From Fragum whitleyi (taxonomy: Eukaryota; Mollusca; Bivalvia; Cardiida; Cardiidae), in assembly GCA_948146395.1 (NCBI GenBank), contig OX411547.1, forward strand, positions 30,546,614 to 30,610,613: DNA of 64,000 nt, written 5' to 3'. Both the position numbers and the translations under genes were made by a program. Each line of letters opens with the position of its first letter. Position 1 is the first letter of the stretch. The notes under the pieces were generated by a model. It saw only the letters and a list, made by a program, of their open reading frames with translations, had not been told where the DNA came from and did no database searches. Below, in pieces: positions 43,691 to 53,874 of this stretch.

Positions 43691-43935
43691 AAAATCTAAG
43701 TTGAAAATAGAGCTTAATTAGCATAAACTTCATCTAGAGTTATGCCCTAGATAGTATAGGTTGCTCTTTTCCATTCAATCAAGCAATCTTTGATATTGGA
43801 CATTTGTTCTAAGTTTAAAGTGAATGACTGGAGCAGGGCCAGAAATATCACAAAATGACAAAGTTTGCAAACAAAGACAACAAAGACACCAAGGCTATAC
43901 CTTGGTTTTCTCTGAAAATAGCCAAACTTAAAATA
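43691..43935 (+). mobile_element. Degenerate Helitron-like element, family B (copy 2)
   Basis: Parallels 27310-27540: ATCTAGAGTTATGCCCTAGA, ACATTTGTTCTAAGTTTAAA, CAGGGCCAGAAATATCACAA, then TTTTCTCTGAAAATAGCCAA and ACTTAAAA. The 5' terminus is missing. It abuts the 3' end of A8. Confidence 0.6.
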
Positions 43936-44274
43936 CTGAAACAAACCCTGTGATGAGGGTACTTAAAGGAATAATCTCTTACAGGCTATTTAAAAGAGTA
44001 CCAACAACACAATGCTTTAGTACAAAATAAAGCCTTTTCTTGGAGTGTTGTTATAATCTCCTCTGGACCTTAATGTTACCTCAGGCAAACACCTTCAATG
44101 TATCTTAAGTTCTTAAGTAACCTCCATATCAATCTCTTATTTGGAGGAGCCCTTGAGGAAAGGGAGTAGTGATAACTTTATTGAAAATGAAGAATTTGCT
44201 AGTTACAAGATTTTTATGCATTTCCTACATAGTTTTCCACAATAAAAGACAAAACAATACCTTGGATTTTCACC

Positions 44275-44985
44275 AACAGGAGGCCAAAGAGGGCCTGTAT
44301 CACTCCACTGGCTTTAACATCTACGGATATGAAAAAGAGATATTTGAATACGAAATCAATTTTGGAACAGAGTCACTTACAACCCTTCATGCCAAGTTTT
44401 ATTGAAAATGGGAAATTTTTTTTTTTGAATATTTCATCGTCAAAATAAGCCTTCCCCTGCCTGCCCATAATGGGGGGGGGGGGGGGGGGTCAATCAGATT
44501 TATAAGAAAAGGTTTACCAAAGAAACATCAATGCCAATTGGCCCAATGGTTTGAGAGGAGAAAATTTTATGAAGATTTAATCTACAAAATAAGTCCTGCC
44601 TTGCCACGCCCATATTTGGAGGTCAATTAAATTTTTTTGAACAAGAAAAGTAAAGGGTAATGCAAGGAACATTCCTGCCAAGTTTCATTAAAATGGGCCC
44701 AATGGTTTGGGACGAGAAGATATTTGAAAGATTTTATTGTCAAAATAAGACCCACCCTTCCTAGTCCATTATTGGGGGTCAATCAAAGTTTCTTGGACAA
44801 TATAAGTTAAGGGTCACCCTTTCGAGTCCATATTTGGGGGTCAATCAAAATTTCTTGAACAACATAAGTTCAGGGTCACCCAAGAATCATTCATGCAAAG
44901 TTTCATTGAAATCAAACCATTTGTTTTGGAGAAGATTTGCCAAGAATTTGAAGCCAAGCCAAACCATGTCCATAATTGGTGGTTA
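44275..44985 (+). mobile_element. Helitron-like element, family C (copy 3)
   Basis: Left AACAGGAGGCCAAAGAGGGC then CACTCCACTGGCTTTAA. The core has about four ~145-155 bp monomers (CAAGTTTCATTAAAATGGGC, GGGTCAATCAAAGTTTCTTG). An 18-base G run lies at 44472-44489. No clear 3' hairpin was found. Confidence 0.5.
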
Positions 44986-45470
44986 AGGTTATTTGCGAAT
45001 AATCCAAAAGATGGAAATAAAAGCTGATTTTAGTGTAGGCCAAACCTTATATGGAAAGCTGTTTTTCAAAATATTTTATTAGCATTGATTCTAAAAAGGA
45101 TTTTTTTTTTTTGTTAGAAAGATGATAATTCTTGATAGATGTTTAACTATGAAACAAAACTATTCTATATAGCATGGGAAAATCCTTTTTGTGAACATAA
45201 GCCCCATCAGGCTACACCAATATATGGGTCAACCCAAAAAGGGGGGATTGCCAATTTTAGCACATACTTTTGAAAAATCCTCAAAGTTTTGGAAGGTGAT
45301 GGGGGATTTTTTATAAAGAGAAAGAGTGCAAGTTTATATCTTTTTTTTGGAATATTGATCAATCAACTAAGTTCCCCCCTACTTTTCGAATTCTTGGCTA
45401 GACACTAGCTGCTCCAGCCCTGGATCGATACATGTATAGCACGGTCCAGTGTAGGCGACTATGGATCGAT
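44986..45470. other. No recognisable feature
   Basis: AT-rich DNA between the family C copy and the hairpin at 45473. Confidence 0.3.
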
Positions 45471-45472
45471 CG

Positions 45473-45517
45473 AAACAGTTGTAATTCCCTGTATGTTTAT
45501 AGGGAGTTACAACTATT
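45473..45517. repeat. Small hairpin
   Basis: ACAGTTGTAATTCCCTGTA pairs with TAGGGAGTTACAACTATT around a short loop. The half-word ACAGTTGTAACTGC also occurs at 4170 and 58200. Confidence 0.5.
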
Positions 45518-45914
45518 GAGCCATCGCTGATAATCACACAGTTGAACCCTTTAAACCACAACTCTAATTTGTCAACATCTTTGTTTCTATTAATCATTGA
45601 TCAGAAGTTGCTGTTATGAGGAACTATTTATTTCCTTTAAACTATAAACTGTGCACAGATTTAGTTACAATTTGTCCATTTTCTGCTAGAACCCCATTTC
45701 TACAACTTAATACAAGCTGTAATTACAAGGATTTAGCAGAAAACTGACAAATTAATCCGTCCTTTGCTGTTCTCAATATTTTCCCTCTGTACATGAAGGT
45801 TTTATAGACAGTATAGACTTAGATCAGCCAGCACAGATTTGCAGACTGATCTCAGCCTACACTACTTTCTTTGTACTTAATTATTGTGGGAAAACCTATA
45901 ACAAGACTAATTTT

Positions 45915-47029
45915 AAAGAAGAGGACCCTATATCACTCACCTTCGCATCTTTGTCTCATTTTTATGCCCCCGTATCGAGAGATCAGGGGCATATTGTTTT
46001 ACTCATATACGTCTGTCTGTCCGACTGTCTGTCTGTCTGTCCATCCGTCTGTCCGAAAACTTAACCCGAAAACTTAACCTTGCCAATATGTTCAAGCCTA
46101 TTCAAGATACAAAGCTAATATTTGGCATGATGTTAGATCTCAATGATCCGCATCCGCTGGAACCAGGGTCAAGGTCATGTGACAAGGTCAAGGTCATCTG
46201 TCAAGGTCAAACTTTGAAAAAACTTAACCCGAAAACTTAACCTTGCCAATATGTTCAAGCCTATTCAAGATACAAAGCTAATATTTGGCATGATGATAGA
46301 TCTCAATGATCCGCATCCGCTGGTACCAAAGTCAAGGTCATGTGACAAGGTCAAGGTCATCTGTCAAGGTCAAACTTTGAAAAAAAAATGCCGTTACAGG
46401 GGCATTCGTGTTTCACAAACACATCTTGTATAAATTAAATTTTCCAGCACTCATAATTGTATTTACATGATTTGAGGCCTCTAAGACTTTAAACAAGAAC
46501 ATTTACATTAAGGCCCCTTTCCCAGTGATATGGCACGGATCCTTCCCATTTTCAAAAGAGTACATCCTTGTGACCTGACAAACATTCTGACCAAGTTTCG
46601 TGAAGATTGGACCATGTTTGTGGCCTCTAAGAGTGTAACAAGAAAATTATCATTAAGGCCCTTTTCCTGTGATATGGCACAGATCTTTTCCCATTTTCAA
46701 TCGGGTTCATCCTTGTGACCGGACAAACATTCAGACCAAGTTTCATGAAGATTGGATAATATTTGTTGTCTCTAGAGTGAAAACAAGAAAACTGTCATTT
46801 AGGCCCCTTTTTCCCATGATATAGCACAGATCCTTCCCATTTTCATTAAGGTTCATCCTTGTGACCTGGCCAACATTCTGACCAAGTTTCATGAAGATTG
46901 GTCCATATTTGTGGCCTCTAGAGTGTAAACACTAAAATTGTTGACGTCTGACGATGCACAACGAAAAACAGATGACAAACAATGATCACAAAAGCTCTCC
47001 TTGAGCACGATGTGCTCAGGTGAGCTAAA
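45915..47029 (+). mobile_element. Helitron-like element, family A, copy A9 (interrupted)
   Basis: Left AAAGAAGAGGACCCTATATC then ACTCACCTTCG; right TTGAGCACGATGTGCTCAGG then TGAGCTAAAA. Only three to four monomers (A1/A2 subtype). A family D element is inserted at 45963-46429; the homologous uninterrupted stretch is in A1 at 13660-13720. Confidence 0.75.
45963..46429 (+). mobile_element. Hairpin-ended element with 163-bp dimer, family D (copy 2)
   Basis: TTATGCCCCCGTATCGAGAG with GGGGCATATTG (hairpin), a (CTGT)n tract, two 163-bp units, then ATGCCGTTACAGGGGCATTC and GTGTTTCACAAACACATCTT. Reverse-oriented copy of 5494-5957, very similar. The plus-strand ORF at 46251-46433 is one unit of the dimer. 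Confidence 0.7.
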
Positions 47030-47093
47030 AACGTGCCCAAAAATTGGCATATTCTTTGAAACAAAAATTTAATGCAGCTATGGTAAGATTGAA

Positions 47094-47252
47094 GGAAGTG
47101 GACCTGTAATTGTTTTGCAACATTTTGGAAGTCATGAACTTAAACATTGTCAACTGAGGTTTCCTAATGGTTTCATTAGGAAACCTCGATTAACATTGTG
47201 AAAGACAATCAGTACCAAAATATGGTGGAACTATTATGGGTCCACTACCTTC
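47094..47252. mobile_element. Inverted-repeat MITE, family E (copy 2)
   Basis: Left AAGGAAGTGGACCTGTAATT, right the complement of GGTAGTGGACCCATAATAGT. Inner arms GAGGTTTCCTAATG and CATTAGGAAACCTC. Retains the left-end block that copy 1 (10549) has lost. Confidence 0.75.
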
Positions 47253-47289
47253 AAGAGTTAGTTGCTACTTCAATCAAGGTTGCCATCTA

Positions 47290-47520
47290 GAGGATCCTAC
47301 TTTATTAGGATGTACAGGGTTTTAGGGGATGCAGAGAGTCCCATATAAGTGGCCAGGGCTCTCAAAACCATCTGATGTGAGTCCATAAGACCCTCTGTGG
47401 ATCTACTTCAGAAAAAAAAATAGAAGACTGTCTTTATCAGTCTTCAATTCTTAATAGAAGTTGAGCCCAAAATATTCATTAATATTCAACACTTTCTTTA
47501 CCTATCTATAAACCAAGGAA
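47290..47520. repeat. Dispersed repeat, second copy at 1260-1500
   Basis: Collinear with 1260-1500. Includes an inverted AGAAGACTG...CAGTCTTC pair within the ACTTCAGAAAA block. Confidence 0.5.
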
Positions 47521-47712
47521 TGGCTCATGAAAACAAGATTATTGCTTAAAGAAATCGTGTCTTTCTAAAGCAAGGAGTCCCTAACTTAAAGAAAGGACCC
47601 CCTTTTCCAAATCATCAAGTCCTTTGGACTCCCTTTTACTGGCCCCAGACTAAAAACACTGACTTACAATACCATAGTTTCGCAATAAGCCACTAAAATC
47701 TTAATAATTTAC

Positions 47713-47775
47713 CTCAATGACTTCTGCCAATCTTGGCCATGATGGTATGTTCTGTGAATGAGTCATTCTACCCAC
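47713..47775 (-). CDS. Internal exon of an unidentified minus-strand gene (exon 2)
   Basis: Minus strand: acceptor GTGATTTTCAG|GTGGGT, 63 bases in phase 0 encoding VGR then MTHSQNIPSWPRLAEVIE, donor GAG|GTAAAT. Both splice sites fit consensus. The length is a multiple of three and the peptide has a coding-like composition (PSWPRLAEVIE). It joins in frame to the proposed first exon at 49844-49861, giving MSKQNK directly before VGRMTHSQ. I do not recognise the protein. A diverged copy of the same exon, in the same order with its splice sites, is at 48327-48377. Any downstream exons were not found in the repeat-filled sequence to the left. Confidence 0.5.
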
Positions 47776-48326
47776 CTGAAAATCACATTACAATATCAAT
47801 CAAAAATCTTAACCCTTGTTTGCTGAATAAAATTCTTTTCCAAATGTAGAAAGTCAAATATACTCTTGATTGTCTTAGGTATATGGGAGATAATCAGCGA
47901 GAATGTATTTACAATGTGTCCCTGACTTACTTCTCTTTGATTTGAATTAATCAAGCAAATGGTTAATGCCCTACATTATAATGTTAGTTCTAGATTTTTT
48001 TCTTTTTAATGTTATGCTTTCTTCAACAACTTTATACCAGTCTTAGAGTAATTATTAGACTGGTCAAATATTAAAATCGAAGTCATTGTAAGGGAAAATA
48101 TACCTTTGAGTCAGAAGAAAAGGATCTTGCTTTATCAAAAGGTCATTAATTATTATAAATAAAAATTATGGATAATGAAGAAATTGCTTGTCATTCAAGC
48201 ATTTCTTCATTTTCTACTTTGTTTACAAAGCCATTTTCAAAAAGAGGCACTATAAAAAGCAGTACTTTGTGGAATTAATACCGCTTAATTGTTGACTTCG
48301 AAAAAAAAAACTACAGACAGACTTAC

Positions 48327-48377
48327 ATCAATAGTTATGATAGTATTCTCTGTGAACCAAGAGGTCATTCTACCTCA
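48327..48377 (-). pseudogene. Decayed duplicate of exon 47713-47775
   Basis: Minus strand: TATGATTTCAG|TGAGGTAGAATGACC ... ATTGAT|GTAAGT. It matches exon 2 over GGTAGAATGAC, TTCACAGA, AATACTATCAT and the donor. It is 51 bases against 63, and its first codon would be TGA in the phase used by exon 2, so it cannot serve as an in-frame substitute. It is either a relic of an exon duplication or a cassette whose inclusion would introduce a stop. Confidence 0.4.
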
Positions 48378-48705
48378 CTGAAATCATATTTCTATATAAA
48401 TGTAAAAATAAGCATTATCCTGCAGAATTTAAAATGTGTCTCAAATAAATTTCTCAATATTTCAAACAAAATTCCCAAGTCTTCCACACAATATATAAGT
48501 ACAAAGCTGCCAGTTAAGGCTAAGACAAGATTGCACATTATGTGCAGGCTGATCTTCATCTATACTGTCCGTTAAATCTTTCTGTAGGTAAATATCATGA
48601 AAAGTAGGATATTACAGAGTGATTTAACCTTTGTTATGCTGACTAAATTTATTACAATACAAAGTTAACAACCCTGAAGAAGAAATTAAGTCCTCCAATT
48701 TGAAA

Positions 48706-48755
48706 AAAAATATGGAACGCTTCACGAATTTGCGTGTCATCCTTGCGCAGGGGCC

Positions 48756-48795
<40 letters not shown>

Positions 48796-48812
48796 ACAGC
48801 CGAAGCGTGTAC
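48706..48812 (-). ncRNA. U6: U6 spliceosomal snRNA
   Basis: The minus strand reads as a full-length U6: 5' GTACACGCTTCGGCTGTAC stem-loop, ACATATACTAAAATTGG, the invariant ATACAGAGAAGATTAGC (ACAGAGA box) and CATGGCCCCTGCGCAAGG (AGC triad nearby), then ATGACACGCAAATTCG and a 3' T run. Compared with vertebrate U6 the 5' stem differs in sequence but keeps pairing (GTAC with GTAC), which argues for a functional copy. About 107 nt, as expected. Being transcribed by Pol III, it ends in a run of T. A TATA element sits at the standard distance upstream. It lies inside the proposed first intron of the minus-strand gene, on the same strand. Confidence 0.95.
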
Positions 48813-48833
48813 ATTAGAGGCTTGAAAACAGGT

Positions 48834-48844
48834 CCTATATAAAA
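48834..48844 (-). promoter_or_regulatory. TATA element of the U6 gene
   Basis: TTTTATATAG on the minus strand, about 22-32 bases upstream of the U6 5' end, the position of the TATA box in animal U6 type 3 Pol III promoters. A proximal sequence element should lie near -55 to -65 (around 48870), but I cannot verify it by eye. Confidence 0.7.
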
Positions 48845-49843
48845 TACATCAAATATTTAATATGAAAATTTAAGGATTACTATTAGCATAAACCCCGGAA
48901 AGGGAAATAACACATATTGTTAAGATTTGATGTAAATAAACAAAGGAATAAACCAAAAAGAATAAATCAATACTAAAATATCTTTTCATTTATTTATCAG
49001 TTGAAAGCAAACTTCAAAAATTAAAAGAGGAAACAATGTTTTTGTTTTATTATTTGAATTTCTCTGATAGGAAATGATGCACAATGGTATTTAAGATATG
49101 CTCTAGATAACATTCATAGTTTACACTATGAAATATAATTATAAGTCTCAACATTTAGTATCAAATTTCCTTCAACAAACTGACAAATTAGAGTAAAATA
49201 CTGTTGGAGTTGTAATCATGTTTTTTATTCAACATTCTTTTGAAATTTCACTTAATTGGGTTCTTAAAATAATAGAAATCATGTTATCAGGAGCTACGTA
49301 ACAAATACGCTTCTCAAAATTGACTGTTCAATGATGGACCAATAGATTTTGAGTAGGAATAGATTATAGACCCTTTAAAAAGAACAAATTTTTCATCAGA
49401 ACCATTTATTAAATTCAGTTTAATTGATTCAATAAGTCTCGAATGATGATTATGTTCTGTTTGAAATAATTTTTTGACGTTTATTTGAATGACAGAATCG
49501 ATCTACTTTATGACCCCAAAGGGACACAACCACGGAAATTAATTCCCTTGTCAATGAGGCCAGCTTCAATTTACTGCGTTTTCTATCATTACAAGATGTA
49601 TAATGTCGTAGTTTTAAGGCAATGCCTGCGTACTGAAAGAATTTAAAAGATTTTTTATGGCAAATCAACCAACCTAGCTTATGGAGGAGAAGATCTACAC
49701 CAAAACAGCCATATGCAATAATGATTTAAAAATGCTTCTGCAACTGAAAGTGAAACTAGGCCAAGCTATATGTAAAGTTTCTTTGCACATCACTATCTAT
49801 CGTTAAACGATTAAGCATTGCAACCACAGATAATTATTCCTAC
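48845..49843. other. Intron-like AT-rich DNA
   Basis: No repeat or exon recognised. It would be the first part of intron 1 of the minus-strand gene. Confidence 0.35.
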
Positions 49844-49861
49844 CTTATTTTGTTTCGACAT
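49844..49861 (-). CDS. Proposed first coding exon of the minus-strand gene
   Basis: Minus strand: ATG TCG AAA CAA AAT AAG followed by GTAGGA, a consensus donor, in phase 0. It encodes MSKQNK and joins in frame to exon 2 at 47713-47775. The upstream sequence contains no in-frame ATG close by and leads into a promoter-like segment with an E-box at 49998. The exon is short, so it depends on the second exon and the promoter for support. Confidence 0.4.
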
Positions 49862-49997
49862 CAGCGAGTTTCGATCTGATCATCGATCACAAACCGTGCA
49901 TGATCTGTGTATCCAAAATTCTGCAGCTAAATATACACACTGGCAAATTCAATTAGGCCTAGCTCCCTTCCACGAATTTCTGATTGTGTGACCGGAA

Positions 49998-50005
49998 TCA
50001 CGTGA
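49998..50005. promoter_or_regulatory. Palindromic E-box TCACGTGA in a putative promoter
   Basis: TCACGTGA directly preceded by ACCGGAA (an ETS-type core), 137 bp upstream of the proposed start codon of the minus-strand gene. TCACGTGA is the classic USF/MITF-type E-box. No TATA box is evident. Confidence 0.4.
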
Positions 50006-50111
50006 CATAAAATGCGCCCTTCCCGGTAATGTAGGTGTCGCACTTACCGTGTTGAACTGCAGTTGCGATAGTTTGTTGCCATTGACGACAAAACTAGACA
50101 GCTTTGTGTTC

Positions 50112-50224
50112 AAGATGACACAACTGGACAAACTGTTTGCATATTTTATCCCGCTTTTCAAATGCGCTTCCATGCAAAGCGGGGCGTAATTGGCAAACAA
50201 ATTGCACCAGATTGTGTCATTCTG
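50112..50224. mobile_element. Foldback MITE with CCCGCTTT/AAAGCGGG hairpin
   Basis: Arms AGATGACACAACTGG and CCAGATTGTGTCATTCT (one mismatch); centre CCCGCTTTTCAAATGCGCTT...GCAAAGCGGGG. The same central hairpin style occurs in 26064-26331 and, diverged, at 62084-62180. Confidence 0.65.
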
Positions 50225-50829
50225 AACGCGTGATTAAAAGAGTAGGAGCACGCTAGGCCTAGGCCGCAGTACTTCGCGAAGCCTAATAACTTGTTTAATA
50301 GCAAATTCAGGGCCTTAGGCCTATCTGTCGTAAACTGATATGCATGATATATGCATACGAGAGTCAATCCATAATTTCGAGATTCAGTATTCACACAGCC
50401 GCTTACGCGCCCGAAACCGTAACTTTGCTCGATGCGAGCCCAACTTTGTAAGTAAAGTTATATGCCTACTTAGGGACTTTTAATATACATGTAGGGCCTA
50501 AATAGTCCGTGGCATAGCCTACTGTATGGTTGGTTACCAGTCAACTTGGCCCCAATCATTTGTTTGCCTATTTGATTCTTTGAATTATTTTTAATTTCAC
50601 CGTTTTTTAATTGCTGATCATGGTTACAGTAGATTTCCTCAAAACTTAAAGAAGATTGAATACTTCTGAAACAACTTTAAATATCAAGTCATAGCCGTCT
50701 CTTCATAATGTAGGGTGTATCATTTTCCCTAGAAAATGGCTTTAATTTTTGGTCAGATTTTTCTCTGGATTTCAAAAATAAAGTAAGTGCATATAAATCA
50801 AAGGAAAATGGAGTGAATTTTAAATATCG

Positions 50830-51170
<341 letters not shown>

Positions 51171-51417
51171 GTTAACCTGAATAAAGAATAAGAATAAAAA
51201 GATAAATCTTAAGTAACTTACCACACGTTCTTTAAAAAACAAACTGAATTTTCTAGAGATGTATCAATATTTGACTTACTGTATAAAAGTTGTCTTCAAG
51301 AAATACTTATCATGAGTTCTTGATGACAGAAATGTCCCGCATCGGTTCAAAATCGTCGTTTATAAATTAATTACGGAAAACAGTTTGGGCCGTTCCGTGA
51401 CCGGGTGGCAACTAATC

Positions 51418-51695
51418 AAATTTGCAAAACCTGTCTTTATCCCAACTCATAGGCCTATTCATTTTTTCAACAGTTTGTTTTGAAAATTGTTGGTATTACT
51501 TTAGCTTCTGATTTTCTCTGAATATCAATTTTTGCTTTATTTGCAGTTAACTCCACAATGGCTTGAACAGTTGATTCATTTAGCTTAACAACAGAATATT
51601 TACTGTAGTCAGTTTACTAAGATACAATTATAAATTTACACTTTGCACCAATGAGGGATAAAGCTACAGAGATTGACTTTGGGATGAATGACATA
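51418..51695 (+). repeat. Dispersed repeat, family L (copy 1)
   Basis: Collinear with 61468-61730: TTTGCAAAA(CC/GC)T, TTTATCCCAACTCAT, CTTAACAACAGAATATTTAC and GAGGGA(TAAA/AAAAT)GCTACAGAGAT, ending TGTGGGATGAAT-like. No TIR or coding sequence recognised. Confidence 0.6.
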
Positions 51696-52384
51696 ATATC
51701 ATCGCTCTCACAGACAGCGGGCTACCAGTTCATTTCGGTGTATAGCATCGTCACACAGGGCCCCATGGTCACATACCGTCGCGGACAGCGAAGCACGTTA
51801 CTCAGGCTTTCCATTCTTCTTTTTATTTAAATGTTCATCTTTTGCAATGTGTATCATAAAGATTACTGGTAAAAATCACAGAAAAAAATCCGGGAAAATG
51901 AAGAATATACATGTTTTTAAGAATGTGCATTTGTACATATAATGTTCGAGATATTGAAGGAACTGACCAATTATATACGTAATAGGCCTAATCACGATTG
52001 TACCTTTTGTACTAAATACTTGATTATAGAATTATGATTGTATATTGCTTACTCAACCGAATATTCTATCACCAAACATTGCTTATCCCGAGTATTATGT
52101 TTGTATTTTTTTCTATGCTCCATTGAAACAACAGGCAGTAAGGGTCGGCCTTCTTAGCAGTGAGCCGATTTAGCTCCCTTTGAGCGTATAAAGACATCGC
52201 AGCGATACATCTCGTCTTCCCGGAATTCGAATTTTCAACAATGACACACCGGATCACAAAAATGTTACACGTATGTAGGCCTACACACGAGTAACTCCAA
52301 CGCCTATCTAGCCGTACATCCATCCCACCGAAACATATCCGAATTAAATACGGGTGACAATTCTAGAAATCAGGCCAACGCATA

Positions 52385-52540
52385 CAGTCAAACCTGCATT
52401 AGTAGCCACCTATATTCAGAAAGCAACCCGTATTAATGAAGCGACCGCTTCCAATTGCACTAAAATTTTCAAGCAAGCACCTGTCTTAACAAGTAATTTT
52501 TGAATGTCCTTTGGGAGCTTGCTTAAGACAGGTTTGACTG
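52385..52540. mobile_element. 156-bp MITE with TA target duplication (pogo/Tc1-like)
   Basis: TIRs CAGTCAAACCTG and CAGGTTTGACTG are perfect over 12 bp and are flanked by TA on both sides (52383-52384 and 52541-52542). The body has TAGTAGCCACC and GCGACCGCTTCC. TA duplication plus CAGTCAAACC ends fit the Tc1/mariner-pogo superfamily. Confidence 0.75.
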
Positions 52541-52860
52541 TAAATTTGAAAACAAATACGTTCTATTCTTGCAAATTTGAAGTCCGAAAGTGCGTTCGAA
52601 CTATAAAGCGAGATTCTTAAAATTTTTATTAAGCGATCCTTTGAGTGATTAACCCGCTAAATTAGAATTCTTGAAGGATTTTTAAATGAGGAAATTAAGC
52701 CAGGGCGTTATCATATCACCGGTCTTGATTAAATGAAACGATATCAGAGTGTCTATTTTATGAAACAACATAACCACTTTTACTCGAATTTCTTTGATTT
52801 TAAAGGGTTCATATAAGGTTGAGCCATAAAAAATGATTGCACGATATGAACAGAATATTA

Positions 52861-52985
52861 TGTTAATATCTTAGTATATAAATGTTATTTGGTCTCGGCT
52901 GTGAGAAATTATCATGACTCGACAGAGCCTCGTCATGATGAATTATTCTAACCTCGACCATACAACATTAATATTTTAAGACCAT
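52861..52985. repeat. Foldback with CAGAGCCTCG loop
   Basis: Arms ATCATGACTCG and CGTCATGATGAA fold over ACAGAGCCT, with outer GGTCTCGG/CCTCGACC-type pairing. The loop resembles those at 3245 and 11247. Confidence 0.5.
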
Positions 52986-53509
52986 AATAATAATGATGAT
53001 ATAATAATATAATAATAAAGCCTTTATTTAAAGAGGCATCACAGTTGGGTTAACCCAGTCTTCCATGTGAGCCTCCATAGACTATGTATTTTGATGATGT
53101 TAATGCAAGTTAAAAAAACTGTTTAGGCTGTGACCGACGGACCGAAGCAGTAAGGTAGGTTCTTCTTTGTGTTGCAGATGCAGGTTATATAATTCATTAT
53201 CCATGACTACCAGTCCGTAAAAAGCTATTTTACAACATGCGGTTGCCTTTTGATCTGTTATAAACTCATTAATGTAGAGAAAAACGCCCTTTTCCTCTGT
53301 AAAATTCGTGATCTAAAATAGCAGGACTAGTTAAATATTTGGGTAAGTTTTTTCACCGTTTGCCTTTGTCAGAATTTTGAATTTATATGGCTGTTGTCTA
53401 GCTAATCTGACTTTTCTAAATGACGTATCCGTTGTGCTTATGTCGTCTCGATTCCCCAATTATTCAATCTCTTGTTTCGGACGCGTCGAGGTTTCATGCA
53501 ATTTGTCTC

Positions 53510-53670
53510 CTTCAAATAGCTTGATAATCGTAAATCCTATGTAGGATAGCAGTTTGAGCCAGACACGGGATCTAATGGAAGTACCTGGAAGATACCTGGA
53601 ATCCAGCCGCTGCGATATGACTGAAATGTAAATAGCGGCGTTAAACCCCATTTTAACAAACAAACAAACC
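53510..53670 (+). mobile_element. SINE S1, 3' half
   Basis: GCTTGATAATCGTAAATCCT, GATACCTGGAATCCAGCCGC and the tail GCGATATGACTGAAATGTAA with GGCGTTAAACCCC, ending in (ACAA)n at 53655-53669. This copy shows the true 3' tail of the family. Confidence 0.7.
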
Positions 53671-53874
53671 GGCGGATATTTATCTCACACGTAGATTAAT
53701 TTTGCTTATTGAAGGCCCCTGCTTACGACGTTTACCGGTGATTGTTTTAAAAGAGTTTTTGTTATTTACTGCGACTGTGAACTGTGGACAAAAAGGGGTT
53801 GTCTCAAAGGGATTTTGCGCATATTCTGGTATTTCATTTAGGGGTCTTACAAATGATTAGCATACTTTGTTTGT

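Noticed and set aside
52069..52323. 84-residue minus-strand ORF (ENSNSGKTRCIAAMSLYAQR)
   Set aside because: The SGKT word resembles a P-loop but lacks the GxxxxGK spacing, and no splice or promoter context supports a gene.
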